Origin: Bacillota bacterium
GTDB lineage: Bacteria > Bacillota > Clostridia > Peptostreptococcales > Anaerovoracaceae
Direction: 5' to 3'
DNA length: 11,095 nucleotides
NCBI GenBank assembly: GCA_017936025.1
Contig: JAGBGL010000100.1
Span: forward strand, 1-11,095
Positions 1 to 6,622 of the stretch are shown here, in pieces (the stretch's first letter is position 1; the number at the start of each line of letters is the position of its first letter). The notes under the pieces were generated by a model, which saw only the letters and a program-made list of their open reading frames with translations, had not been told where the DNA came from and searched no databases. Made by a program: the position numbers and the translations under genes.

Positions 1-15
1 AGAAGGAGGCTACCA

Positions 16-915
16 ATGGCATTTTTTAAGAAGAAAAAGAAAACGTTACAGCAAGATTTGAGTGGCCCGGCTGAACAGCAGGGGATGGTTTTTCTTGTAC
101 ATCTTTTGATGGAAGAAAAATGTATTTTACCGGATAAAGACGTAATGGATAACATTATGAGAAAGTATCTGGGGAATGTAGAATGTTTCTCTTATGATGA
201 AACTATGGCGGGCTTTGCTGCTAATGAATATACAACTTGCTTTGAAAAAGAAGACAGTAATGTTCCGGCACAATTATTAATAACTGAATGTACTGAAATA
301 AAAAAACCTATTATGGACGAAATAAGTTACAGCCAGACATGGGATTGTCCGGAAAGTGATGAGATTTTAAAAAGTTGCCGGTATCATGTAGTTGCTACAG
401 ATTTGTTAGCTGCGGGGCTTCACTATAAAGATCGAGCAGAAATGCTGGTTAAATATGTAGAGGCTTTAGTAGAAATGTTCCCTACATGTGAAGCTGTTGT
501 TTTTGAGACATCTAAAAAAATGTTGCCGCGAGAAACAATCATCAACTGTGATTTGCCAATTGAATCCCGTTTTATTTATTATGCTGTCAATGTAAGATTC
601 TTTAATATACAGGATAGTGATGACATGTTAGTAGATTCCCTAGGTATGAGTACTTTGTTTATGCCTGATTTACAGTACCACTTCCATTCTATGGACCCTA
701 ATTTTGTGGTAAATCATGCATATAATGTGCTGTCGTATTTGTATGATGCTGAGAATCCACTGAAATCTGGTGATAGAATCGACGGCATCAAGGAGGGGGA
801 AATGAGTATGGATGTACAGTGGAAAGTGCAATATGAAAATGCTCTGATTCAGCCTGTTAGAGAGGTTATCGACTTTAATATGGGAGAATATGCTGCAGGT
901 ACAAGGCAGCAATAG
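16..915 (+). CDS. Probable DUF4261-type protein of unknown function
   Basis: The 299-residue protein has no signal peptide and no clear membrane segment, so it is probably cytoplasmic. It begins with a run of lysines (residues 5-9, FFKKKKK), which may be a disordered basic tail. The C-terminal half, with YAVNVRFFNI (about 188-197), a GMSTLFMPDLQYHFHSMDP stretch (about 209-227) and the helix NHAYNVLSYLYD, resembles the DUF4261 family from memory; no database check was possible. The start is supported by AAGGAGG at 3-9, six bases before the ATG. The stop is TAG. The gene is clearly AT-richer than those from 1321 onward and uses many A/T-ending codons, which may mean a different origin. A hairpin terminator follows. 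No enzymatic motif was recognised and the role is unknown. The reading frame is secure and the family call is tentative. Confidence 0.75.
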   Translation: MAFFKKKKKTLQQDLSGPAEQQGMVFLVHLLMEEKCILPDKDVMDNIMRKYLGNVECFSYDETMAGFAANEYTTCFEKEDSNVPAQLLITECTEIKKPIMDEISYSQTWDCPESDEILKSCRYHVVATDLLAAGLHYKDRAEMLVKYVEALVEMFPTCEAVVFETSKKMLPRETIINCDLPIESRFIYYAVNVRFFNIQDSDDMLVDSLGMSTLFMPDLQYHFHSMDPNFVVNHAYNVLSYLYDAENPLKSGDRIDGIKEGEMSMDVQWKVQYENALIQPVREVIDFNMGEYAAGTRQQ

Positions 916-980
916 ATATGAAATATAGAAGTGTATTTTTCTATATCAAGTTAGGAAAGCACTTCTAGCTGTGTGCCAAA

Positions 981-1019
981 AAAGCACATGCAAGGTCAGA
1001 GATCATGCATGTGTTTTTT
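981..1019 (+). terminator. Rho-independent terminator after the DUF4261-type gene
   Basis: CACATGCA (985-992) pairs perfectly with TGCATGTG (1006-1013) around a 13-base loop. An A-run on the left and T-run on the right extend the stem, and the T-run (1014-1019) forms the U-tract. It lies 66 bp after the stop codon. The large loop makes it a less compact terminator than usual. Confidence 0.6.
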
Positions 1020-1059
1020 ATTTGCTATATAAGGTCGTGAAAACAGTCCTATTTTGAAG

Positions 1060-1252
1060 CTATACGAGTAGCCGAAAAAAGAATATCGTATAGGAAAAGG
1101 TGTTGATTTCGATAATAAACTATCGGAAAAAGCATTTTTTCTTTTATTTTCGATAATCCAAATCGAAGGATTATCGGAAAAACAGAAATGAGAGGAATTC
1201 CGATAAAAAATTATCGAAACGCCCATGCTTTGGCAATATTCGATAATCAGGT
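1060..1252. repeat. Cluster of CGATAAT/ATTATCG inverted repeats
   Basis: Several quasi-palindromes lie end to end here. CTATACGA (1060-1067) pairs with TCGTATAG (1086-1093). CGATA (1110-1114) pairs with TATCG (1121-1125). CGATAATCC (1151-1159) pairs perfectly with GGATTATCG (1168-1176). CGATAA (1201-1206) pairs with TTATCG (1211-1216). The last right arm can instead pair over 9 bp with TTCGATAAT (1239-1247): ATTATCGAA (1210-1218). Left arms read TTTCGATAAT, while two right arms read TATCGGAAA, with one extra G. No convincing gene lies in this gap between convergent genes. The function is unknown; protein-binding sites or a structured 3' RNA are possible. Confidence 0.7.
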
Positions 1253-1275
1253 ATCCTTTTACCTACATATTCATC

Positions 1276-1305
1276 AAAAAAACCCTGACGTTATGTCAGG
1301 GTTTT
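1276..1305 (-). terminator. Terminator of the sppA-like gene
   Basis: AAAACCCTGAC (1279-1289) and GTCAGGGTTTT (1295-1305) form an 11-bp perfect stem around a five-base loop. On the reverse strand the stem is followed by a run of T (complement of the A-run 1276-1282), 15 bases after the sppA stop. Forward-strand readthrough would also meet the stem, so some bidirectional activity is possible. Confidence 0.85.
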
Positions 1306-1320
1306 CGAAATATATACATA

Positions 1321-2328
1321 CTATTTCACGATTTCACTCATATACATGATCGGCATTTCGTTCTGCTTTTCCATCAGATGCACCAGAGCAGCCAGGTCGC
1401 CGTCAGAGCCCTGGCCGGCACCGGATCCTGATGCAGCTGCGAACTTGGCAAACAGTGAACCGAAAAGATCTTCGCCTTCATAGATCAGTTCGTTTTCTTC
1501 GCAGTCTTCCAGATGGTATGCTTCACGCATGTGTGCAACAGCATCTTCGAGAGTTCCGATTTTATCAATGAGTCCGTTCTCCACTGCCTGCTGTGCAGTA
1601 TAAATGCGGCCGTCAGCCAGGACTTTTACTCTGTCTGCAGTCATGCCGCGTCCTTTTGCAACGATATCAACGAACTGCAGATAGGCTTCATCCACGAGAG
1701 ACTGGAAAATCGCCTGCTGTTCAGCAGTCATAGGCTCGACAGAGCTTCCCATAGCCTTATTGGCACCGGAAGTTATAGTTACAGTTTTCACACCGTATTT
1801 GTCAAGAAGAGCGGAGATGTCGTAAAAAGTTCCGACAGTTACACCTATGGAGCCCGTCCAGCAGTTGCGGTTGGCGAAAATTTTGTCAGCCGGAGCAGAC
1901 AGATAATATCCGCCGGAAGCTGCCATAGAGCCCATCGCAGAATATACAGGACGTCCTGTTTCCTTATATTCGAGTATCTTGAAATACAATTCGTCGGTTT
2001 CATATACGGATCCGCCCGGAGAATCCACAAACAGAATCAGACCTTTGCTGGCAGGGTTGTCGATGGCTTCCTGCAGCTGCTGCATCGTCCATTCGTGATT
2101 ATATGTGGAAGTATACAGAGTATCAGCAGAATCAGCGGCTATCGTTCCTTCGATGTGAAGGATAGTGATGTGATCGCTGTTCATGCTCCTGTCATCGGAA
2201 CCGATGAAAGCGAGAAGCCCGGCCAATATGATGACAGCCAGAAGGATCCCCAGGAAAATGAAAAACGGTTTTCTGTTTTTCTTCTTCGCAGGCGGCAGAT
2301 TATAGTATTGTACGTTGTTGTTGTCCAT
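1321..2328 (-). CDS. sppA: Signal peptide peptidase SppA-like serine protease
   Basis: This is a membrane-anchored peptidase of the S49 (ClpP/crotonase-fold) family, which cleaves leftover signal peptides in the membrane. In the 335-residue protein, residues 1-20 are cytoplasmic and basic, and residues 21-43 form one membrane anchor. The family SPGG motif is at 103-106. The expected nucleophile is Ser138 in SMAASGGYY, and the expected general base is Lys191 in SGANKAMGS, matching the Ser/Lys dyad known for Bacillus SppA. The length fits the short, single-domain Gram-positive form. The C-terminus has a Gly/Ser-rich linker before the final helix. The start at 2328 is preferred because AAAGGGGA lies just upstream on the reverse strand; an in-frame ATG 13 codons earlier has no such site. 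It has its own promoter and terminator, so it is probably monocistronic. Confidence 0.9.
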   Translation of the reverse strand: MDNNNVQYYNLPPAKKKNRKPFFIFLGILLAVIILAGLLAFIGSDDRSMNSDHITILHIEGTIAADSADTLYTSTYNHEWTMQQLQEAIDNPASKGLILFVDSPGGSVYETDELYFKILEYKETGRPVYSAMGSMAASGGYYLSAPADKIFANRNCWTGSIGVTVGTFYDISALLDKYGVKTVTITSGANKAMGSSVEPMTAEQQAIFQSLVDEAYLQFVDIVAKGRGMTADRVKVLADGRIYTAQQAVENGLIDKIGTLEDAVAHMREAYHLEDCEENELIYEGEDLFGSLFAKFAAASGSGAGQGSDGDLAALVHLMEKQNEMPIMYMSEIVK

Positions 2329-2371
2329 GAAAATTTCCCCTTTCTGCCCGCATGCAGGCATTATCAATTAC

Positions 2372-2400
2372 AGAATACAGCCGGCGCAGGCACTTGTCAA
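2372..2400 (-). promoter_or_regulatory. Sigma-A-type promoter of the sppA-like gene
   Basis: Read on the reverse strand, TTGACA (2400-2395) is a perfect -35 box. It is followed after exactly 17 bases by TATTCT (2377-2372) as -10. Transcription would start near 2365, about 37 bases before the ATG. Confidence 0.6.
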
Positions 2401-2408
2401 TGCAGTAC

Positions 2409-2438
2409 TTGACGGCAGTACCGCAGAAATAGTACACT
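2409..2438 (+). promoter_or_regulatory. Possible promoter of the HI0933-family flavoprotein gene
   Basis: TTGACG (2409-2414) and TACACT (2433-2438) are separated by 18 bases, 22 bases before the start codon. The -10 match is weak. Its -35 lies back to back with that of the divergent sppA promoter (2395-2400), eight bases apart. Confidence 0.35.
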
Positions 2439-2459
2439 TGGATAAACAGGAGAAAAGAT

Positions 2460-3626
2460 ATGAAATACGATGCAATAATTATTGGCGGCGGAGCAGCGGG
2501 ACTGTTCTATGCAGCCAACGCAAAAATAAATAACGGACTGATTCTGGAGGCTTCCGAAGCTCCGGGGCGCAAGCTGCTGATGTCCGGTGCAGGGCAGTGC
2601 AACCTGACCCACGGCGGCAGCATCAAGGACTTTATCGGCCATTACGGACCGAACGGAAAAAAGGTGCGCTCTGCGCTTTATAAAGTCAGTAACCTGAAGA
2701 TGCAGGAATTCTTCGAGTCACACGGCATCCCGATGACGGAACGTGATGACGGAAAAATCTTTCCTGAATCCATGAGGGCTTCTGACGTACTGAAATGTCT
2801 GATGCATCTTGCTTCTGCAAACGGCTGGAAGCTCATGACCGGCTGCAGGGCTGAGGGTATAAAACTGCTAGAAGATGGATTTCTTGTAAACGGCCGTCAT
2901 GAAGCAGAGAAACTGATAATCGCATGCGGCGGATGCTCGATTCCGTCAACAGGCAGTGACGGAAGCATATTCCCGGCTCTGGAAGCACTGGGACTGGAAA
3001 TCGTACCACTGCGTCCGGCACTGGTGCCGCTGACGGTGCAGGATTATCCGTACAGTGAGCTATCCGGTATCTCATTCAAAAATGCGCTGGTCACAGTAGA
3101 CGGCCACAGGAATACAGATGATGTGCTGCTGACGCATTCAAATTTCTCGGGTCCGGGAATCCTCAATCTTTCCCGTTATGCAAAACCGGGAAGCACCCTG
3201 ACGATCAATTACCTGGGAAAAGAGCAGCAGCTGGAAATACCTGCGGCAGAAAAGCGCATAATCCAGCACTGGCTGACGGATTCACTGTGGCTTCCGAAAA
3301 GATTCGTGGAAGCAGTACTTGCGAGAGCGGGCGTTGACCCTAAAACTAAAGCAAACCAGCTGCCTAAAAAGCAGCGCAAAGCGATCGAAGCGATCCTGAT
3401 GAGAGATACTTTTTCAGTAAGCGGAACAACAGGATTTAAAAATGCCATGGTAACGAGCGGCGGTGTTGCACTGAATGAAGTTGATATGAAGACCTTTGAG
3501 GCAAAGAAGATCCGGGGATTATATATCATAGGAGAAACACTGGACGTTGACGGCGATACAGGAGGATATAATCTGCAGTTTGCCTTTTCAAGCGCAGTAT
3601 GCGCAGCTGAGGCAGCAGGGCTGTAA
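2460..3626 (+). CDS. HI0933/BaiN-family FAD-dependent oxidoreductase
   Basis: This 388-residue soluble flavoprotein belongs to the HI0933-like family (YhiN/BaiN group). The N-terminal dinucleotide fold IIIGGGAAGL (residues 6-15) binds the FAD ADP moiety. GRKLLMSGAGQCNLTH (about 36-51) is a family hallmark, as is the C-terminal GETLDVDGDTGGYNLQFAFSSA, which closes the FAD site. A middle domain of about 200 residues separates the two FAD-binding parts. The ATG at 2460 is preceded by AGGAGA. Family members include BaiN, implicated in gut-bacterial bile-acid reduction, but most are uncharacterised; nothing here (no bai neighbours) supports assigning that substrate. The gene diverges from sppA. 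The family call is secure and the reaction is unknown. Confidence 0.9.
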   Translation: MKYDAIIIGGGAAGLFYAANAKINNGLILEASEAPGRKLLMSGAGQCNLTHGGSIKDFIGHYGPNGKKVRSALYKVSNLKMQEFFESHGIPMTERDDGKIFPESMRASDVLKCLMHLASANGWKLMTGCRAEGIKLLEDGFLVNGRHEAEKLIIACGGCSIPSTGSDGSIFPALEALGLEIVPLRPALVPLTVQDYPYSELSGISFKNALVTVDGHRNTDDVLLTHSNFSGPGILNLSRYAKPGSTLTINYLGKEQQLEIPAAEKRIIQHWLTDSLWLPKRFVEAVLARAGVDPKTKANQLPKKQRKAIEAILMRDTFSVSGTTGFKNAMVTSGGVALNEVDMKTFEAKKIRGLYIIGETLDVDGDTGGYNLQFAFSSAVCAAEAAGL

Positions 3627-3655
3627 ACCGGGACACAGCTGCTTCCGTGAAGGAG

Positions 3656-3684
3656 TTGCATTTTACGGCTGTTCGTGGTAAGAT
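3656..3684 (+). promoter_or_regulatory. Probable promoter of the zinc-ribbon gene pair
   Basis: TTGCAT (3656-3661) and TAAGAT (3679-3684) are exactly 17 bases apart. TGG immediately before the -10 gives an extended -10 element. It lies 34 bases before the ATG at 3719, in the only gap between the flavoprotein gene and the pair. Confidence 0.5.
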
Positions 3685-3718
3685 AGGTTAGTTTTAAACA
3701 GGGAATTGAGGTAGAGTT

Positions 3719-4183
3719 ATGAATAACTGGAGATTTAAATTGATGCAGTTTATGCAGGGAAGATACGGCGTTGACCCGTTCGGAAAATTCCTGCTTTACA
3801 CAGGATTTGTGCTGTATATTTTCTCAGGGTTTTTGAGACTCAGGGTCGCTTACTATATAGGAGTGATTTTCCTGATATATGCTTTTTTCAGAATCCTGTC
3901 AAAGAATCACAGCAAGCGCTTCAAGGAAAACCTTAAATTCGAGTCTATTAAGGCCAAATTTTCTAAGCCGAAAGCAGACGGCGGCCGCGGAAGCAGGAAA
4001 AAATGGCAGGAAGCTCAGGCGAGACAGGCTCAGAACCAGCAGTCCGCAGCTGCAGACGATACGCAGTTCTATAACTACTACCGCTGCAGAAACTGTCAGC
4101 AGATCGTACGCGTACCAAAGGGACAGGGAACAGTGAAAATTACCTGCCCTAAATGCGGTAACTCATTTACGGACCGAACATAG
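3719..4183 (+). CDS. Small membrane protein with C-terminal zinc ribbon (paralog 1)
   Basis: The protein has 154 residues. An N-terminal amphipathic stretch FMQGRYGVDPFGKF (about 11-24) precedes two close membrane segments (about 24-40 and 43-60). A basic, Lys/Arg-rich linker and a Gln/Ala-rich region (about 95-112) follow. The C-terminal zinc ribbon has CRNC (about 122-125) and CPKC (about 143-146), about 17 residues apart. The two-segment hairpin with positive-inside loops suggests that both ends face the cytoplasm. The next gene has the same layout and shares GRYG and the GxVKI-CP-C ribbon core, so the two are tandem paralogs. The start follows GAGGTAG upstream. Function is unknown. Zinc ribbons of this size bind nucleic acid or protein, so a membrane-tethered adaptor is conceivable but unproven. 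Confidence 0.8.
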   Translation: MNNWRFKLMQFMQGRYGVDPFGKFLLYTGFVLYIFSGFLRLRVAYYIGVIFLIYAFFRILSKNHSKRFKENLKFESIKAKFSKPKADGGRGSRKKWQEAQARQAQNQQSAAADDTQFYNYYRCRNCQQIVRVPKGQGTVKITCPKCGNSFTDRT

Positions 4184-4238
4184 ATAATAATGATTTGACC
4201 CGCGCATAGCGGTGAATGTGAAAGGAAGAAACAATATA

Positions 4239-4709
4239 ATGGCGAAGAAAAAGAAATTTTATCAGACGACTGTATCCGAGTTCCTGAGCGGAAGATATGG
4301 ATTTGACGAACTGAGTAAGATTATGATCATACTGTCTATGATTCTCATGGTTGTATCCGTATTAGTTACATATAACAGATGGATCTACCTGGTTGCGATT
4401 ATCATACTGGGTATCGGATACTGGCGTATGTGTTCCAAGAATATCAAGAAAAGAAAAGCTGAAAACGATGCTTATTTAAAACTGATCTCAGGATTCAGCA
4501 GAAAGGCAAGGACAAAACTGGAAGAACAAGATAAGGCTAAAAAGTACAGTACTTTTGAAATGCACAAGGAGCTCGGTGAAGACGGCGAAACGGTTTATGC
4601 AGTTTATACCTGCAGAGGCTGCGGAAAAGTGCTGCGTTTTGAAGAAAACCAGGGCCTGGTAAAAATCATCTGCCCTGAATGCAAGAACGAACTGCTTGAC
4701 AGAATCTAA
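4239..4709 (+). CDS. Small membrane protein with C-terminal zinc ribbon (paralog 2)
   Basis: The protein has 156 residues in the same order as its upstream neighbour: FLSGRYGFDELSK (about 13-25), two membrane segments (about 25-42 and 47-63), a Lys-rich linker with helical character, then a zinc ribbon with CRGC (about 125-128) and CPEC (about 145-148). The ATG at 4239 is chosen because AAAGGAAG (4221-4228) lies ten bases upstream. An in-frame GTG at 4212 would add nine residues but has no site. The gene begins 55 bases after the first paralog with no terminator between, so the two are probably co-transcribed. The paralogs differ over most of the length, so the duplication is old. No known function was recognised. 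Confidence 0.8.
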   Translation: MAKKKKFYQTTVSEFLSGRYGFDELSKIMIILSMILMVVSVLVTYNRWIYLVAIIILGIGYWRMCSKNIKKRKAENDAYLKLISGFSRKARTKLEEQDKAKKYSTFEMHKELGEDGETVYAVYTCRGCGKVLRFEENQGLVKIICPECKNELLDRI

Positions 4710-4781
4710 ATGCCGCGGAAGCAGCTGATTTCACGCCTGATCCGGCGTTCCGGCCGATTCAGAATAAAGTAAAATGTATAT

Positions 4782-4832
4782 AACCTCACGGTTTTGTGAA
4801 TCCTAATGGAAAACAAGAGCTGTGAGGTTTTT
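4782..4832 (+). promoter_or_regulatory. Terminator-like hairpin covering the yfcC ribosome binding site
   Basis: AACCTCAC (4782-4789) pairs perfectly with GTGAGGTT (4822-4829). The stem can extend inward by six more pairs, three of them G-U (4790-4795 with 4816-4821), around a 20-base loop. A T-run (4828-4832) follows at once. GAGG (4824-4827), the best ribosome binding site for the ATG at 4836, lies in the 3' arm. The element could end transcripts from the zinc-ribbon genes, mask the yfcC start, or both. Possible -10 boxes TAAAAT (4770-4775) and TATAAC (4779-4784) lie just upstream or overlap the 5' arm, without a good -35. Confidence 0.6.
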
Positions 4833-4835
4833 ATT

Positions 4836-6356
4836 ATGAAAAAATTTAAGATGCCCAGCGCTTTTACGATTCTGTTTATAATTATTTTCCTGGTAGCTAT
4901 CCTGACATGGTTCGTTCCGGCAGGAGAGTACAAGTATGTGGACGAGGCGGCATCCGTGCTGGAGCCGATACCGGGAACATATGAGAGGATAGAATCTAAT
5001 CCGCAGGGCTTATGGGAAGCTTTATCGGCACCGATCCAGGGCTTCTTTGATGCTGTAGATATTATTCTTTTTCTGCTGGTGATCGGCGGCTTCCTGGGGC
5101 TGGTGACTGACACAGGGGCTATCGGCGCAGGCATCGGAGCAGTTGTATCGGGCTTCCGCGGCAGGGAAACTCTTATGATACCGATTCTGATGAGCATATT
5201 TGCCCTCGGGGGCACCGTGTTTGGGATGTGGGAAGAAACTATCGCTTTTTATGTGATAATTATTCCTGTATTTATTGCGGCTGGCTTTGATGCCCTGACC
5301 GGATTTGCGGTGATCGCGCTCGGTGCCGGGATAGGCTGTCTCGGCTCGACAGTTAATCCATTCGCGACAGGCATCGCTTCAGGATTTGCAGGAATATCTA
5401 TCGGTGAAGGTATCCTGCTGCGTGTTGTTCTCCTTCTGGCAGGACTCGGGATATCGATATGGTATGTGATGTCTTATGCCCGGAAAGTGAAAGCTGATCC
5501 GTCAAAATCATATGTTTACCGTCTGAAGGAAGAAAACGAGAAGCATTTTCTTGCACAGAGCATGGCAGCCGGTGACGATGACAGTGCGTACACTGGCGGT
5601 AAAAGTGAAACAATCGAACCCATGTCCGGCCGCCAGAAAGCTATTCTGTGGGTCTTCGGCCTGAGCTTTCTAATCATGGTCCTGGGAGTGATTCCATGGG
5701 CAGATAAATTCGGCATCACCATATTTGAAGACTTCAATATCTGGTTCAAGAGTCTTCCGTTTATCGGGACTCTTTTCGGAAACGTTACGCCGCTGGGTGA
5801 ATGGTGGTTCGGTGATATTACCGTTTGGTTCCTGATCGCATCGCTGATATGCTGGGCGATCTGGGGATGGGAAGAAATGAAATTTGTTGCGTTATTCATT
5901 GAAGGTGCAAAAGATCTGCTGAGTGTGGCCCTGATTATCGGTGTTACACGAGGAATCTCTGTAATCATGAATGACGGCGGACTGACAGCGACATTGCTGC
6001 ATTTCGGCGAGGAAGCCCTTCAGAGTCTGGGTGCTGTTGCATTCACGGATCTGTCGGCAGCCTTCTTCGCGGCCCTCTCATTCCTGGTGCCTTCGACATC
6101 AGGAATGGCGGCGCTGGCAATGCCCGTAATGGCTCCGATCGCCGACTTTGTCGGCGTGGGCCGCGACCTGGTGATCACGGCTTTCCAGGTCGGAAGCGGG
6201 CTCGTGAATTTCATAACACCTACAAGCGGTGTACTGATGGGAGCGCTGGCACTGGCCAGAGTTCCATATGGCACATATCTTAAATGGGTGTGGAAATTTA
6301 TCGTGATTCTGACCATTGTGTGTCTCGTGATCCTGAGTGTAGCAGCGCTGTTGTAA
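4836..6356 (+). CDS. YfcC-family anaerobic carrier (DcuC-like transporter)
   Basis: This 506-residue, very hydrophobic inner-membrane protein fits the YfcC group of the C4-dicarboxylate carrier-like (DcuC, PF03606) superfamily. MPSAFTILFIIIFLVAILTWFVPAGEY at the N-terminus is typical. It has about 11-12 membrane segments in two halves, linked by a charged cytoplasmic loop (about 214-268). Two re-entrant-type motifs mark the halves: GSTVNPFATGIASGFAG (about 170-186) and the C-terminal VPSTSGMAALAMP plus NFITPTSGVLMGALALARV region. Family members are thought to move carboxylates, amino acids or peptides, but the substrate cannot be read here. The ATG at 4836 is preferred, with GAGG eight bases upstream. 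An in-frame ATG at 4806 would add ten residues with no site and sits in a hairpin loop. No metabolic neighbour hints at a substrate. Confidence 0.85.
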   Translation: MKKFKMPSAFTILFIIIFLVAILTWFVPAGEYKYVDEAASVLEPIPGTYERIESNPQGLWEALSAPIQGFFDAVDIILFLLVIGGFLGLVTDTGAIGAGIGAVVSGFRGRETLMIPILMSIFALGGTVFGMWEETIAFYVIIIPVFIAAGFDALTGFAVIALGAGIGCLGSTVNPFATGIASGFAGISIGEGILLRVVLLLAGLGISIWYVMSYARKVKADPSKSYVYRLKEENEKHFLAQSMAAGDDDSAYTGGKSETIEPMSGRQKAILWVFGLSFLIMVLGVIPWADKFGITIFEDFNIWFKSLPFIGTLFGNVTPLGEWWFGDITVWFLIASLICWAIWGWEEMKFVALFIEGAKDLLSVALIIGVTRGISVIMNDGGLTATLLHFGEEALQSLGAVAFTDLSAAFFAALSFLVPSTSGMAALAMPVMAPIADFVGVGRDLVITAFQVGSGLVNFITPTSGVLMGALALARVPYGTYLKWVWKFIVILTIVCLVILSVAALL

Positions 6357-6381
6357 CTTTGAGGCACTGTCCGCTTTGCAT

Positions 6382-6546
6382 TTTGCATACAAATCGGCAT
6401 TTGCCGTGCGGCGTTTGCAAACAAAGCATCTAAAATACGGAAATGTTCACAAACAACGGCACATTTTACTGACGATTTGCACACAAATGTTGAATCTTGC
6501 AATTTGTTTGCAAACAAAAAAAAAATACAGCGGAATTGTTAACAAA
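6382..6546. repeat. Array of TTTGCANACAAA motifs spaced about 31 bp apart
   Basis: Six motif positions occur in one direction: TTTGCATACAAA (6382), TTTGCAAACAAA (6414), TTCACAAACAAC (6446, 9/12), TTTGCACACAAA (6476), TTTGCAAACAAA (6507) and ATTGTTAACAAA (6535, 9/12). Steps are 32, 32, 30, 31 and 28 bp, close to three helical turns. The copy at 6507 lies within a perfect 16-bp palindrome, TTTGTTTGCAAACAAA (6503-6518). Spacers differ, apart from loose CGGCA/ACGG similarity, so this is not a simple tandem repeat. A reverse copy, TTTGTATGCAAT, is at 6619-6630. No convincing gene is present. The array lies between the convergent yfcC and ABC permease genes, so it is not upstream of either. Confidence 0.65.
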
Positions 6547-6572
6547 ATAGATGAAAAAATTGGTGACATAAT

Positions 6573-6608
6573 GAAGAAAAGACCCCGGCGTTTGCAAACG
6601 CCGGGGTC
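6573..6608 (-). terminator. Terminator of the ABC operon: 28-bp perfect palindrome
   Basis: Bases 6581-6608 form a perfect palindrome with no unpaired centre. It runs from GACCCCGGCG on the left to CGCCGGGGTC on the right around TTTGCAAA. On the reverse strand it is followed by TTTTCTTC (complement of 6573-6580), giving a GC-rich stem and U-tract. It lies about 87 bases past the permease stop. On the forward strand a loosely T-rich stretch follows, so yfcC transcripts may also end here. Confidence 0.75.
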
Positions 6609-6622
6609 GATTTACTTATTTG

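Noticed and set aside
996..1226. Possible reverse-strand 76-residue gene in the CGATAAT region
   Set aside because: It has no ribosome binding site and low-complexity composition, and it is made almost wholly of the inverted repeats.
1513..2412. Long forward reading frame opposite sppA
   Set aside because: It is fully antisense to a gene with an intact catalytic dyad, promoter and terminator. The translated sequence resembles no protein family and is rich in Ser, His and Cys, as antisense frames often are.
2460..3626. Calling the flavoprotein baiN, a bile-acid reductase
   Set aside because: It shares the family, but no bile-acid operon genes are nearby and most members of this broad family have other or unknown roles.
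4806..4838. Upstream ATG at 4806 as the yfcC start
   Set aside because: It has no ribosome binding site and lies in the hairpin loop. The ATG at 4836 has GAGG at suitable spacing, and the family's usual N-terminus begins there.
6382..6546. CRISPR array
   Set aside because: The repeated unit is only about 12 bp and degenerate, spacers are 16-20 bp, and no cas gene is present.
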